A DNA stretch of 64,000 nucleotides from positions 101,951 through 165,950 of the forward strand of contig MEHQ01002684.1 in the NCBI GenBank assembly GCA_008828725.1, in the 5' to 3' direction. This DNA is from Saccharina japonica. Lineage: Eukaryota > Sar > Phaeophyceae > Laminariales > Laminariaceae. The number at the start of each line of letters is the position of its first letter. Positions within the stretch are counted from its first letter, which is position 1. The notes under the pieces were generated by a model. The model had not been told where the DNA came from. It saw only the letters and a list, made by a program, of their open reading frames with translations, and did no database searches. Below are positions 10,360-22,268 of this stretch, piece after piece. A program made the translations under genes and the position numbers.

Positions 10360-12440
10360 AGAGCCACCGAGGTTCCGCCAAGCCCGCGGAGGATAGGATC
10401 CCATCCCCGGATTAGAAATCCTTCCATATCTCTACAACTCAGACCAACCGGGGACAAAAACGGCGTTTCCCGGGCCGACACTGCCCGCACGGTATGGAAA
10501 CCCCACCCCCATCAGTTGGTCACTGATTGGCTGAGGATCAGGGAGCCAGCAGCACCCGGGGACGATAAAGTCCCATCCCCGGATCATATATCCTTCCATA
10601 CATCTACAACTCCAACGGCCCGGGGACGCAAACGGACATCCCTCGGGTCGATACCGCCTCGCAAGGTGTGGAAACCCCAATACAACGGGAACGTTTCGGT
10701 TGCCTGGCCCTCATAGAGCCAGCGTGCGGCGAGAGTTGCCCCTCGGGGCAACGTCGAAGTCCCGCCGCACCCGGGGATGATAACTTCCCATCCCCAGGTC
10801 ATGAATCCTTCCATACATCTACAACTCCACCACTCCGGGGACGAAAACGGACATCCCCCTGGTCGATACCGCCCCACAAGGTGTGGAAACCCTACCACTA
10901 CTGGCTGATTGCTGATTTGGCCGGGACGCTGGAGGCTGGGGTTCATAGAGCCAGCACGCAGCGAGAGTTGCCCCTCGGGGCAACGGCGGGTCCCGCCGCA
11001 CCCGGGGGTGATATGATCACATCCCCGGGTGAGAAATTTTCCTTCTATACATCTACAAATCCAACGACCCGGGGACGCAAACGGACATCCCCCGGGTCGA
11101 TACCGCCTCACAAGGTGTGGGAACCCCAATACCACGGGAACACTTACGGTTGCCTGACCCTCATAGAGCCAGCGTGCGGCGAGAGTTGCCCCTCGGGGCA
11201 ACGTCGAAGTCCCGTCGCACCCGGGGATGACAAATTCCCATCCCCGGGTCATGAATCCTTCCATACACCTACAACTCCAACAACCCGGGAAGGAAAACAG
11301 ACACCCCCCGGGTCTATACCGCCCCGCAAGGTGTGGAAACCCCACCACCACTGGCTGATTGCTGACTTGGCTGGGGCGCTAAAGATCATAGAGCCAGCAC
11401 TCAGCGAGGGTTGCCCCTCAGGGCAACAGCGAGATCTCGCCGCACCCGGGGATGATACGATCACATCCCCGGGCCAGGAATATTTCCATACATTTACAAC
11501 TCCAACGACCCGGGGACGCAAACGGACATCCCCCGGTTCGATACCGCCTCACAAGGTGTGGAAACCCCACCGCCACTGGCTGATTGCTGACTTGGCTGGG
11601 GCGCTAAAGATCATAGAGCCAGCACTCAGCGAGGGTTGCCCCTCAGGGCAATAGCGAGATCTCGCCGCACCCGGGGATGATACGATCACATCCCCGGGCC
11701 AGGAATACTTCCATACATTTACAACTTCAACGACCCGGGGACGCAAACGGACATCCCCCGGTTCGATACCGCCTCACAAGGTGTGGAAACTCCAATACCA
11801 CGGGAACATTTTTCGGTTGCCTGACCCTCATAGAGCCAGCGTGCGGCGAGAGTTGCCCCTCGGGGCAACGTCGAAGTCCCGCCGCACCCGGGGATGATAC
11901 ATTCCCATCCCCGGGTCATGAATCCTTCCATACATCTACAACTCCAAAAACCCGGGGACGAAAACGGACATCTCCCGGGTCGATACCGCCCCGCAAGGTG
12001 TGGAAACCCCACCACCACTGGCTGATTGCTGATTTTCCTGGGGCGGTCGAGTTCATGGAGCCAGCACGCAGCGAGGGTCGCCCCTCGGGGCAACAGCGAG
12101 GTTCCGCCGCACGCGGGGATAATATGATCACACCCCCGGGTCAGAAGTCCTTCCATACATCTACAACTCCAAAGACCCGGGGACACAAACGGACACCGCC
12201 CGGGTCGATACCGCCTCACAAGGTGTGGAAACCCCAACCCCACGGTTTTGTTTGCGGTTGCCTGGCCCTCAAAGAGCCAGCGTGCGGCGAGAGTTGCCCC
12301 TCGGGGCAACGTCGAAGTCCCGCCGCACCCGGAGATGATCACATCCCATCCCCGGGTCGTATATCCTTCCATACATCTACAAATCCAACAACCCGGGGAC
12401 GAAAATGACATCCCCGGGCTCGATGCCGCCCCGCATGGTG
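10360..12440. repeat. GC-rich satellite array with alternating monomers, copy A
   Basis: About nine tandem monomers. The landmark GAGAGTTGCCCC (or its GAGGG variant) falls at about 10,731, 10,963, 11,181, 11,406, 11,631, 11,848, 12,073 and 12,289, so spacings are about 232, 218, 225, 225, 217, 225 and 216. Two types mostly alternate: one with an AATACCACGGGAAC segment and a GGTTGCCTG segment, the other with a CCACTGGCTGATTGCTGA segment. Each monomer holds a GTTGCCCCTCGGGGCAAC hairpin and a CCCGGGGATG/CATCCCCGGG hairpin. Frames of 230-330 codons run through on both strands, but unit lengths are not all multiples of three and frames break, so I do not call a gene. Confidence 0.85.
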
Positions 12441-12930
12441 GTTATTTTGTTCCGGTTCAGAGGTGTACATCACAGCACACTGTTAATGCGAGTACTATGT
12501 GCAACTCAAAGCTGGCGCCACGGGCGGAGCCGTGGCCGTACCGCTAGTCTATATAAATACAATTAGAGCTACGTCGACGCGGATCGGTCGTTAGTTACGA
12601 GTGGACCGTATTACCGCTCGTCTTCGTGACAAAGGGCCCAGCTTTCGATTGACAGCTTCGAACTTTTCGCTCTTCACTTTTTGCTGGCAGCAGCACGACT
12701 AGTCTATAGCCCGTATTTCAGGTTTGTCGGCAACGACGACAACGCACGGCAGAGCATGGCAAGCATTTCAACAATAGCAGCAGCAGCGCTTTGCTACCAA
12801 CTGCTTCGCTGGAGCCATCGTCAAACAGGTCATCAGACAGAGCTGATGATGTGCATCAGCAGCACAAGCTCAACTGTTGCTGCGATAGCGCATGCCTATA
12901 AGTAATGTGGCTCTGGGCGCGGGACCTTCG
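12441..12930. other. Satellite flank, no gene seen
   Basis: Contains a TATATAAAT word near 12,550 and CAG-rich patches. Short open frames are present, but without recognisable domains or splice-supported extensions. Confidence 0.4.
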
Positions 12931-13280
12931 TGCAGCAGGGCGCGAGAGCTACGTGCAGCAGAGCGCGGGGGCTATGTGCAGCAGCAGCAATGGGCGAAAG
13001 CAGCGGGCGCTCTGGTGCGCAACCACCACGACGTACGGTCGTCGCTCGATGGCCGGCATTTGTACAGCACAACCAGGGAGAGACACCAGCATACATACTA
13101 CGTACAGCAGGGCGCGAGAGCTACGTGCAGGAGAGCGCGGGGGCTATGCGCAGCAGCAGCAATGGGCGGAAGCAGCGGGCGCTCTGGTGCGCAACCACCA
13201 CGACGTACGGCCGTCCCTCGATGGCCGGCATTTGTTCAGCACAACCAGGGAGAGACACCAGCATACATACTATCAGATAG
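12931..13280. repeat. Two tandem units of 172 bp, CAG-rich
   Basis: Two adjacent, almost identical units each run from GCAGCAGGGCGCGAGAGC to the CAGCATACATACTA segment. The period is 172, which is not a multiple of three, so the open frames that cross it read different frames in each unit. I do not regard them as coding. The sequence beyond, to 14,463, shows no recognisable gene. Confidence 0.75.
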
Positions 13281-14463
13281 AAGAGCTCATGATGTATCAT
13301 AGCTGCACAACCGGCTTTTTGTGGGTGCAGAGAGAGACACCATCATACAGACGCTCATGGCGTACTGCTGCTGCTGCTGTACTGCAGCACAGCAAGCACC
13401 AGTACTCAATCAACTTCTGCGACGGTAGCTTAGGCGGAAGATCACATATACGAGTATGCGTTTATTGCTTCGCTGTTGCGGTACAAATAACAGGTCGTCA
13501 GATCGTGGTGTAGTAGCGTACAGTAGTTTCTTGCCCGCTGAATGGATTGCTCGTTTTGGCACTTTCCGGGATTAGAGTTAATTATTCATTTCCGGAGTTC
13601 GGGCACACGAAATAGGCTGCCGCGTTGTATTGTTTGTTGCTTCTCTGCTACTACTGCCGAGTTACTGGACAGAACTACTGTATTGCGTGCTCGTATGCGT
13701 TCATACTGCTGTGTTGCTGCTGCTGTGCACATCATAGACCGTCAGCCTCGTAGTGCTGTAGCGTACAGTACTTGCTTGCCAGGTGAAGACTTTGTTTTTT
13801 TACGTTCTATCTGCGCACGCTTTTTTTATTATTTCACAGGAAATCGGGAAATACGTTCCACAGGGTACGAGTCTCATACAACACATTTACAGGGAGTATA
13901 AAGTATATTTGCAACGAACGGCATTAGAAGACGGCGTTTATCATGGAAAGTTTCCAATGTCCAGTGTGTCCTTCGTACCGCTTACCTATACGAGTATCTA
14001 TGTGCTCCTTTCGTGCGATCTGCTGTTTCGGTACACGTGAATATGGGACGAAATCAATCGGAAATCGTTCTACAAGTAATATCGTCTCGTCGACCCTGGT
14101 AGAATCCAGGGGGGTCACCGGCCAGTAATCAATCGCGAGGAAACGTACCTATTATAACACCAAAATGGAATAACTCCACGCAGCTACGTAGCAGAGCTGA
14201 ATATTGGTCGGGATATTTCACAGCTGACGTGTTTCTTCGTTTATTATTAATACGCACACGGCCTCTATGTACGAGGGCAAAGTGCTTTGTTGTCTTCCGA
14301 TCCGATGACAAATATGGTGGTACACATTGTGGACTCGTCCATGGACCACCACAGCAGTATAGGCTGCCGCTTTGTATGGTTTGTTTCTGCTCTGCTACTA
14401 CTGCTGAGGTACTGTGTACTTATCTTGCGTCGCCGGCATTTGGACGGTTTGCTGTATAGGCTT

Positions 14464-14773
14464 GGTGCACAAAAAAAAAAGAAAACGACACCACACACCT
14501 AGGAAGGTCAGAATGAAAAACAAACCGGATCGCTGTGATCACAGGACGAAATGAGCAAAAAACATTTTTTTTTCGTTTTTTGTTCCCTTTTTTTTACTTG
14601 GTTTTAGAGACCCCCCCATATTTTTTTTTCGCTGGTCGGGGGGGGGGTGGGGGGGGGGGTGATAAAAAAAAAAACTTGACTTATTGTTTTCTGGGATTAC
14701 AACGGTCCGGTTTCTTCCCTTCAATATAGGGGGGGGGGGGGTGTGGTGTCGATAACTTTTTTTTTTGTGCACC
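14464..14773. mobile_element. 310-bp TIR element, 3-bp target duplication (CTT)
   Basis: Ends are GGTGCACAAAAAA and its inverted copy, flanked by CTT at 14,461-14,463 and 14,774-14,776. The element is absent from copy B, where the site reads CTAGCTT (56,863-56,869). Inside are poly-G and poly-A runs and a CGGATCGCTGTGATCACAGG segment. A diverged, right-truncated relative lies at 35,940-36,212. No transposase is encoded; superfamily undetermined. Confidence 0.82.
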
Positions 14774-15363
14774 CTTTTAATTTATGTACTGTAGAATTGA
14801 AACGCTTTGTAGCCACACTACTGTAATCCCCCATACAACTGTAAGTTTTGGCGGACTAGCCCAAACCCAACCACAAGCAAATTGTATTCGTGCATGAATC
14901 AACTACTGTACCATCTTACAACCACTCCAAAGGAAAGCCCTGTATATATATGTATGCGTACGGGTGCCCACTATACTGGGGCACCTGAACCATTCACGAA
15001 CACCTGCTGCTGTGCCCGTTGTTGACAACCTGTTATCACGACGCAAGCAAGCCGCAAGGATCGATTCGTTGCGCAGAGCAGCAGTACCATCCCACATATG
15101 CGTACAGGTGCCCGCTATACTTGTGGCAACTGAAGCTATACCTACTTGCTGTGCCCACTGTTGACAACCTGTTCTCACGACGCCAGCAAGTCGCAGGTTG
15201 TGCAGAGCAGCAACGGCGACACCCCACATACGCGCACAGGTGTGCCCGCCATACTAGGGCACCTGAACATTCCACAAATACCTGCTGTGCACGCTGTTGA
15301 CAGCATGCTATCACGACGGGAAGTAAATCGCAAGGATCGATTCGCTGTGCAGAGCTGCTGCGC

Positions 15364-15394
<31 letters not shown>

Positions 15395-18300
15395 GGCGTA
15401 TCTTTGCTTATTCCGTGAGCACAACTAGTGCTGTGCCCGCTGTTAACAACCACAGTTAACACGATCCAAGCAAGTCGCAAGTTGAACAGAAAAGCAGCAG
15501 CAGCACCACCACCACCACCACCAAAGTTAAACGTTGAACCGGATGAACCAGAAATACCCACGCGTTTGTTCCTGGTCGCTACTATTTGCTACTCTCACAA
15601 AGTATAGCACCCTCTGACAAGCGTACCTCACCAGTAACGGTGCTGCCAGGCTCCCCGAATAGCCACATGTGCAGAGAAAAAACAAGACGAATAGCAACCA
15701 TCATAGCCACAACCACCTGGAGGAACCGGCTCAAAGATGAAGTAGCTCGGTCGTGGTGGTAGTGGTGTTCGCGTTAGGTGGTGGTGATGTTGGTTCCTGC
15801 TGTGGTGGTGCTGGGCGCGTTGGCTTCTTTACGCCGTCCGCCGCTCCGTCCGTACTGGCCCTCTGACCGGGAACGTAATATGGGGGTTTCCATATCAAAC
15901 GGCCATAATATATCCAGTCGGAGTGTTACACTGCTAACTCGAGACAGACATACCACCGAATAAAAAACGGGCACCGTGACCGTTACTCCTGAATGGTAGC
16001 TCTGAATACAGTACTGTCCTACGTGAACCTTAAGCTTTTGCAGCTACCGTAAGACACAAGGTCTATCACAGATAACGATCCCAGACGAAATTGCCATCCT
16101 CTAATTTCCTTCACTAGCGGTCCTTCAGCTCTTGTCATATCCCTTCAGACGCGTTGCGATGGTGCATTTCGCCCCGGCCGGAATTGTCCGCAAACTGGTT
16201 CGAATTGTCGGTGTGGGTAACCTATCGATTAGGTTAGGCCCCAACAACTGAGCTTACAACATATACCGCCCCGAGCTTCAAGTGGTGCTTCAAAGCTCCT
16301 CGGTATCGACTGTAATGTTCCCCTTCAATATTGCGGAGGGGCGATGAACAACTTTCACACAAGGCGGTGTCGCCGAAGTGTGGTGCCCTGTACGTTATTC
16401 AGATGAGCATGAGATACGCCATAATATGCCGTTTGAATGATGGACATGTTCTTGATCGTCGATGACCGACCCTAAAGTGTGCAAGTCTGGTTAACCTGCA
16501 AATTAGGCGTCCACACAGCACATATGCATCGACATTAATGTTGACGTGATCATACCTTGGCGATGTACTGACGAAACTACATATGCCTTTTTGTCAGTGC
16601 TTGTCGCGAAGACACACGACAGCTACCACCCCGCACGGCCTTGATCTAAACACAATTCTTGCGTACGTTTACGGCAGTGCTTATCTGGAGGGAGATCCGG
16701 TGCGAACCTCTGAATACCACCGCTGCAAATCATGGCCGTCCATCGTACTGCTTGGGCATGTGTATGGCTGCTTCAAGCTGTGCACACCTCCCAAGGTAAA
16801 GTGACGACATGCCTAGGAGAGAACACAGGAACAGCGGTGGTTGTACCCTGAATTATGCGTGCTTGCACTCGGTCCTCGAAAGTTGCTGCTGACAGAGGTC
16901 GTGTACGAAGATTGACCTTCGAACGACCTCGATTAATCCCGTCGCATTCCGCCTCTCACCAAGTCGTTGGTAATAATCAAATTCAGATCACACCCGTATA
17001 CCTGTCTATATGCCACCCTCGCTTGCTCTCTACCGTTGCCCGTTATACGTTGGAGCAGTGCGCTCCCAATCCAGTAGATATAACGACCGCGTGCTTCCCG
17101 GCCGTCTACCCTGGAGTATGTGCCAACTTGTTTGGCGATGGGGTGATGCATTGCATTTCCTTGAACCGGAGTCACAAGACAATGTGAGCAAGCGACACCA
17201 TCGACGGCAGCAGAGTCACGCACATCTCTCCGCCGTTATGCGGTACTGTAACTAATCGGGCTAGTGGGTGCCGTTGTTCTTAGCAGACACAAGCTTAAGT
17301 CGTTTTCCGTTCGCGGTAAGCTATGACACGTAAATATTTGCCACGCTGCGTACACAGCATATGTTTTGCACCCTCTTCGATTGTAGCACGGAGTAATTCG
17401 CCTCGGCGGCCTTAACATGTAGGGGTGATGTTGGTGCCCCCTTGACGTTGCTTTGGGGTCCCGATTTGAAGACCAATACTACAGTACTTATATAGGGGGT
17501 GCCGCTAAGTGCCTCGGTGTGATCTCTAACATTTGGCCTTCGTACAACGCGTGTGTGAAAAGCCTAGCTATTCCGTATTGCGCTTCAAGAACGTCGATAT
17601 ACACCAGTCTTCGGAGGAGTTCGCCACAACCCTTGTCACGCGAGCATTGCACGCAGGACGAGAGGCATCCGATACACAGGGACGCTATCTTACAGTATCT
17701 CTAAACATCCAAATGTTTCCCGTGAGGAACGAAACGTTTTCGCGGCATTAGGGTTTACACCGCAGTCATAACGTAAAAAGCACATGACCTTACATATAAT
17801 GTCACGGAACGACTGATATAACGATATAGTCGAAACGTCGTGTCTTGCTAAAGGCGCCCGAGCTGCGCCATTCTCAAGCATTGCGACCTTTGTTTGCGGT
17901 ATGGAGACTAGTAAACCCACAGGAGAACTCCTTGAAGGCAATATCACATCAAGGTGTACTTCTAAATCAGCAATTGAGTTGTTTACTCTCTCGCAATCCC
18001 TGCGGTATGCTTTCCGCAAGCTGAGGTGCTGCTTTCGCCGGTAGGTCGGTAATCAGCGCAACCAGCTGGCGGTCTGGGGAAAACAAAAGAAAGATACAGC
18101 AACATTTATCGTGTTTTTCGTGCACCTTGGTTGTTTCGCAGGTGTGCTATAAGGAATCAGGCTGCACTTGTGACGTCGGCGTTTGCGTCGACCGTGAAAG
18201 TACTGCTCTATGTGGTGAGTCGGAACCCTTTCAATGGTCGACATGTTACCTCAACGGTACCTAGTCTAGTAGTATATTCTGCTCGATTACCACAACTTGT

Positions 18301-18496
18301 GCAGCAGGGTACATGCTGTCGAGACTAGCATTTTAGAAACGTTCGATTGTTCGATACTTGTCCTTTGGCGCGACAACCCTTTTCAATAGAACGGGGCACG
18401 CTCACCCCGCCACCGGTGCGAATCATAGCGACACGATAGAGGTGGAAGTTTTGGCCGAAATGTTTTCTGACCGACGGGGCTTCTTGACCCAGAATC
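14774..18496. other. Non-coding stretch with TGC microsatellite and CCA/GGT patches
   Basis: A TGC repeat lies at about 15,366-15,394 and a CAGCAGCAG-CCACCACCA patch near 15,493-15,522. Around 14,960-15,300, three loosely similar GACAACCTG..ATCACGACG..AAG segments repeat at about 130-180 bp. From 15,600 to 18,496 I see open frames of up to 110 codons, none with a motif I recognise. The copy B counterpart, with its own 786-bp insertion, is at 56,870-61,378. Confidence 0.4.
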
Positions 18497-18761
18497 GACG
18501 CATGCTACGATAGAGGTGCGCCCTGTTTTTTCTGAGCTCCTAACTTGAGGAGCTTTATAGGTCGCCGAAAAATGGGTTTTGGAGGAAAATAAAAGTGCTA
18601 TATACCCGATGAACAATGCCATGGCCTCACTGAGTCTAGTATGGAAATTGTTTACAACACAATAATTAAATCTCGACGATTTTGGGTTGAGGAGCCCGAT
18701 CATTCGGAAACGGTTTCAGCCAAAAAAAGGTATACCATATACCTCTATCGTAGCACGCGTC
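18497..18761. mobile_element. 265-bp MITE-like element with 21-bp TIRs
   Basis: The ends are inverted copies of GACGCATGCTACGATAGAGG (18,497 and 18,741-18,761, two or three mismatches). AATC flanks both sides, suggesting a 4-bp target duplication. A third, orphan copy of this terminus lies at about 18,926-18,948. The element is shared by both duplicates (61,379-61,643), so it predates the duplication. Confidence 0.65.
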
Positions 18762-19383
18762 AATCGTCGAAATTCTATATTTGTGTTGCAGCATTTTATG
18801 CTGTATAGTTAGGCCATGGTGTTGAGTACCGCGTAGACCTTTCGTTTCCGCCCACAGTTCGGTTTTGCGCGGGGTATATCATAGCGCTCCCTGAGTGACC
18901 AACCCCAGTACCGGCAAGGTTCACCTCTATCGCAGCATGCGTCGGCGTCAGCAATCCCTAGTACAACTGATTGCGTCAGCATAGCGGTACACGTATTGGA
19001 CGGGGGTTGTGTTGGTCGTCGACCGATTATAGACTGGAGATGATGTAAAACCGAAATAATGCATGGGATGCGCCGCGGTGATGTGAAGGCCTCCAGTGAA
19101 TTACAGATTCGTGCAGGGGGGCAGGAAAACTATGGGCTATTTCATGTATACAGTTTCCCCCCCCAAACTGCAGGGGCACAGGGCAGTGAGCTCTGCCCAG
19201 AAATAGAGCTCAGACAACCCACCTCTTTTAACGTATCCCGAAACCCATGTTGATGAGTTTCCGTTGGGCAATGCAGCGTTTTTCGGCTACGTCCACACGA
19301 CGAAATACATTGGCAGCATCAAGTTGCAGGCTGCATCGGTAGACAGTACCGGCCGTGGCAATACCTAGCCTCATGTTTACAAA

Positions 19384-19637
19384 CACTGCAGTTCCTCCCC
19401 CCGGGGGGAATTAGAAGAGGTGATGGTCTCAATGGGTATCGTTGTGGGAACTTGTCTTTCGAAATATTTGTTTGGCTGGGTTTTTGCCGAAGCTTCAGGA
19501 TGTTTAAAACCACTGCAGTTCCTCCTCCCGGGGGGAATTCGAAAATGTTATGGTCTCAATGGGCATCGTTGTTGGAGCTTGTCTTTCAAATATTTGATTT
19601 GCTGGGGTTTTGGCGAAGCCTCATAGTCTCAAAATAT
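19384..19637. repeat. Tandem duplication, 127-bp unit
   Basis: Two units start with CACTGCAGTTCCTCC at 19,384 and 19,511, each followed by CCGGGGGGAATT and GTCTCAATGGG. They differ by scattered substitutions, so the tandem duplication is older than the large one; it recurs at 62,266-62,519. Nothing coding is recognised between 19,638 and 20,631. Confidence 0.75.
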
Positions 19638-20631
19638 CGATATAATAACTTTCCTGTACCGTACCGTTCCCGTCCCAAGTTAGTGACATCGTGGTAAACG
19701 AGGCAGCGGGCCGAGAGGTCGACACGTTTAAACAGAGGTAGCAACTTTGTGTTGAGAAGAAAAGCCAAACAAATGAGTCCACGCCACACGTGAGATACGC
19801 AAGCGTTCAAATATCAATTTTGCCAAACATTGATGCCTTGTATCTTGCATATATATGTATATATATGAAATGCAGAAATACCGTCGTCACAGTACCGAAA
19901 TGTAGTATCGAACAAGATCTTGACACATATGCGTTTATCATAGCTGATCATCAACGGTGCCGCTCCTGCTGTTCGCCTGTCTCGGAACCACGTCTTGTTA
20001 CTTCCCACGTCTACAACTAGGTTTCACGCCAGGTACGAAGTGACTCTGAAAAGGGAAGTGTTGGGTGCATCGGTGTTTGGTTTTGGTGGTGACGAGGGGG
20101 TACGTTTGTACGGTACCGCAGGAATATCTACCACCTGCACCCCTGACGAATCCGTTGTATACCCAGGGTCACGTGTTCTCGCTGACCACCAGTTCGACAG
20201 AGTATTGTTGGGGGTATAACGCGTGATGCATGATATACTGCCTTGGAGCGCGATTGGTTTACAGGTACCTAGTCATGGACGAGGATTGGGCAGTGTTAAT
20301 CGCATGAGTACGTCGCTCATCAACTTGCATAACCAACAATCACGAATAATAGTTGTGGGTCGGCCAGTAGAGCACCTAACCGTAAGACGTGTTTCTCGCC
20401 GAGAGTTAGTCGGGCAAATCCGCCACTTTTTGCCTTTTGTTTCCGAAGGTCTTGTTAACTATCGTCGACGCTCATCCTATGTTTATATATCTGCTCATCC
20501 GGACAGCACCACCATCCAACATACTGTGTACACGTATTGATCACGGCTGGCGCCAAGTCATCAGACCAGAATGTCCACTACAATGTCACATGTGATCCAC
20601 CGCCAAGAGGTTTTGCACCACCGTGTGTAGC

Positions 20632-22268
20632 ATGTTGCGGTTGCGCTGTTCCTCGCTGATTTTACTGTGGCTTGCCGGTATTGTTGCAGTAAGAGCACGG
20701 TCACTGCTCCAATATAAGTGTGTTTTTGTCTGTGGCAATAACCATCGCTTGCTAATATAAATCAGTGAGAACGCTTAAGTGGAAATTATACTTGGTACAA
20801 TACATCAACGGCGTATTGTAACCCTCTTTCTGGCTGGAAAATGGTGGAGAGTACAAAGGCATGCAAACCAACTCTCGAGACGTCGTATTCTTGACGGTAG
20901 AATAGCATCTACAATTAGTGAGCAGTCGTGTTCTTGGTGACTCTTCCTGGTTGATTCCTCGCCCGCATCGTAGTGTCCGCATAATCGTTTCGCTCTCGGT
21001 GATTACATGCATATCCTGGGGGCAGGCCCCAACCCCTAGCGTGGTAGAGGCGGTAATTGCTATAGCTTTATCTAGCACGAATAACTCATGGCAAACGGCA
21101 CGACTGACCAAACAGCTTGAGGCTACACTGCACCATTTCGGCGTCGACAACGCGCGAAATTACGTTCATCCCGCCTATACTGAGCCAGTTTCGTTGGGCG
21201 TATGTTGCTATTTCGAGTGTCTCGGAAGTGTTGGTGTCACCGCGTTCCCACGGCAGCTGTTGGAACTATTGAAACTGGGTATGAAAGAGTACTCGACATG
21301 TCAGAGTAACGCCCTAATACTGTCTTGTCCCGGAACGTTTGAACGCGACCAATGCAGTGCGCCCGGATGGTGTAGACATGTGCGACGACCCCCACATGAA
21401 AGGCCTCCGCGGCCAGAGGATTGATTGGTCTGGAGTCGACGGCGCGTGGCATAACATGATCAAGGATGACGAGGCCCATCTCTACGTCAACGTACGTCTC
21501 ACCGCTCCTCTGCCCGAAGACTTTCCCGACCGCCAGCTAATCACGGGCCTTAGCGTTTTGTCAGAGGGACACTCGCTCGTTATCGAGGTGAAGAACCCTT
21601 ATGACGTCGACACAGGCGACTGTCCCCGCGGGATATCGCCCTGTCTTTCCGACGGCGGACTGCGTGCTATCGTTGATGGGGAGGAAGTAGGAGCCCTGCT
21701 TGGCGTTTCGAGGGACGAATCCGTGGCGGATGGCATCCCCATCTCAGCGTCCAACTTACCGGCAGAGTGCCGTCAGTTTGGCGGAGACAAGATTTGGGCC
21801 CGCATGTACGGCGAGATGTTGCAAGGCCTCAGACAGCTGGCAGAAGAGGAACTATTCGAAGACTGGATCCTGCGTTTCGACGACATGGCGGCGCCCAGCT
21901 GGTGCGCGAGGTACATCGAAGAGCACGACCTTGCGGATTTGCAGTCCATCCATGCCGTCTTAAAAATCGTGACACACTCGGTGACTGTTCGACTCAACGT
22001 CGGCACGAACACCCAAGGTGATGGTGACTTACACTGGGATGGCCGCGTCTTGCCCGACTTGGAGTTCTGGCAGATGGATGTGGGACTGCACGGCCTGTCC
22101 ATCGAAAACAAGTCTCTATCCGGAATCTTGGGGGAGACGGCCCGCCCGGTGCTGGATGCGGACGGTCGCGAGGTGATGGAAGGCTACGAGGCCTTCCGTG
22201 GCACCGTTGGGGACTACCGCGTGGACGGTCCTCTGGGCACCGACTTCGCCCTCCTCAACAAGCTGTAG
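20632..22268 (+). CDS. Secreted protein with root-cap/LEA-related VWD-like C-terminal region
   Basis: Model: exon 1 20,632-20,688, exon 2 21,026-21,278, exon 3 21,358-22,268; 406 aa. Exon 1 codes a hydrophobic 19-residue signal peptide (MLRLRCSSLILLWLAGIVA) ending at a GTAAGA donor in phase 0. Exon 2 follows a GGGGGCAG acceptor in phase 0, giving APTPS just after a likely cleavage site, and ends at G/GTATGA in phase 1. Exon 3 follows AATGCAG with matching phase. Exon 3 holds C-D-D-P-H near residue 112, then GHSLVIEV, LNVGTN and GILGETARPV near 359. This order resembles the plant root-cap/LEA-related family (CxDPH start, GxLGxTxRP near the end), which is VWD-like. Function is unknown; an extracellular role is likely. 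Codon use in exon 3 is GC-rich at third positions, unlike the surroundings. Exon 3 is the surest part; the exon 2 borders are inference. The nearest in-frame ATG in exon 3 alone is 21,378. Confidence 0.72.

Larger units (their letters stand above)
2217..21118 (+). repeat. Large direct segmental duplication, copy A
   Basis: From about 2.2 kb this copy is collinear with sequence starting near 41.55 kb, and the match runs to the window end (21,118 pairs with 64,000). Offsets go stepwise: about 42,241 at 5 kb, 42,437 at 7-8.5 kb, 41,680 at 9.4-10.3 kb, 42,401 at 13-14 kb, 42,093 at 14.9 kb and 42,881 after 15.3 kb. Each step is a discrete insertion, deletion or tandem-unit change. Between steps only scattered single-base differences are visible (about 1% at 16-20 kb). 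The first 0.5 kb is clearly more diverged. The true right end cannot be seen because copy B runs off the window. Confidence 0.9.

Noticed and set aside
10584..11654. Open frames of 255 codons (-) and 328 codons (+) with repeated Pro/Gly/Thr-rich units
   Set aside because: They run through the GC-rich satellite on both strands. Unit lengths (217, 225, 232) shift the frame, and the copy B frames differ and cross an insertion. Lack of stops is explained by base composition.
12905..13513. 202-codon frame with repeated Gln/Arg-rich units
   Set aside because: The 172-bp tandem unit is not a multiple of three, so the same DNA is read in different frames in each unit.
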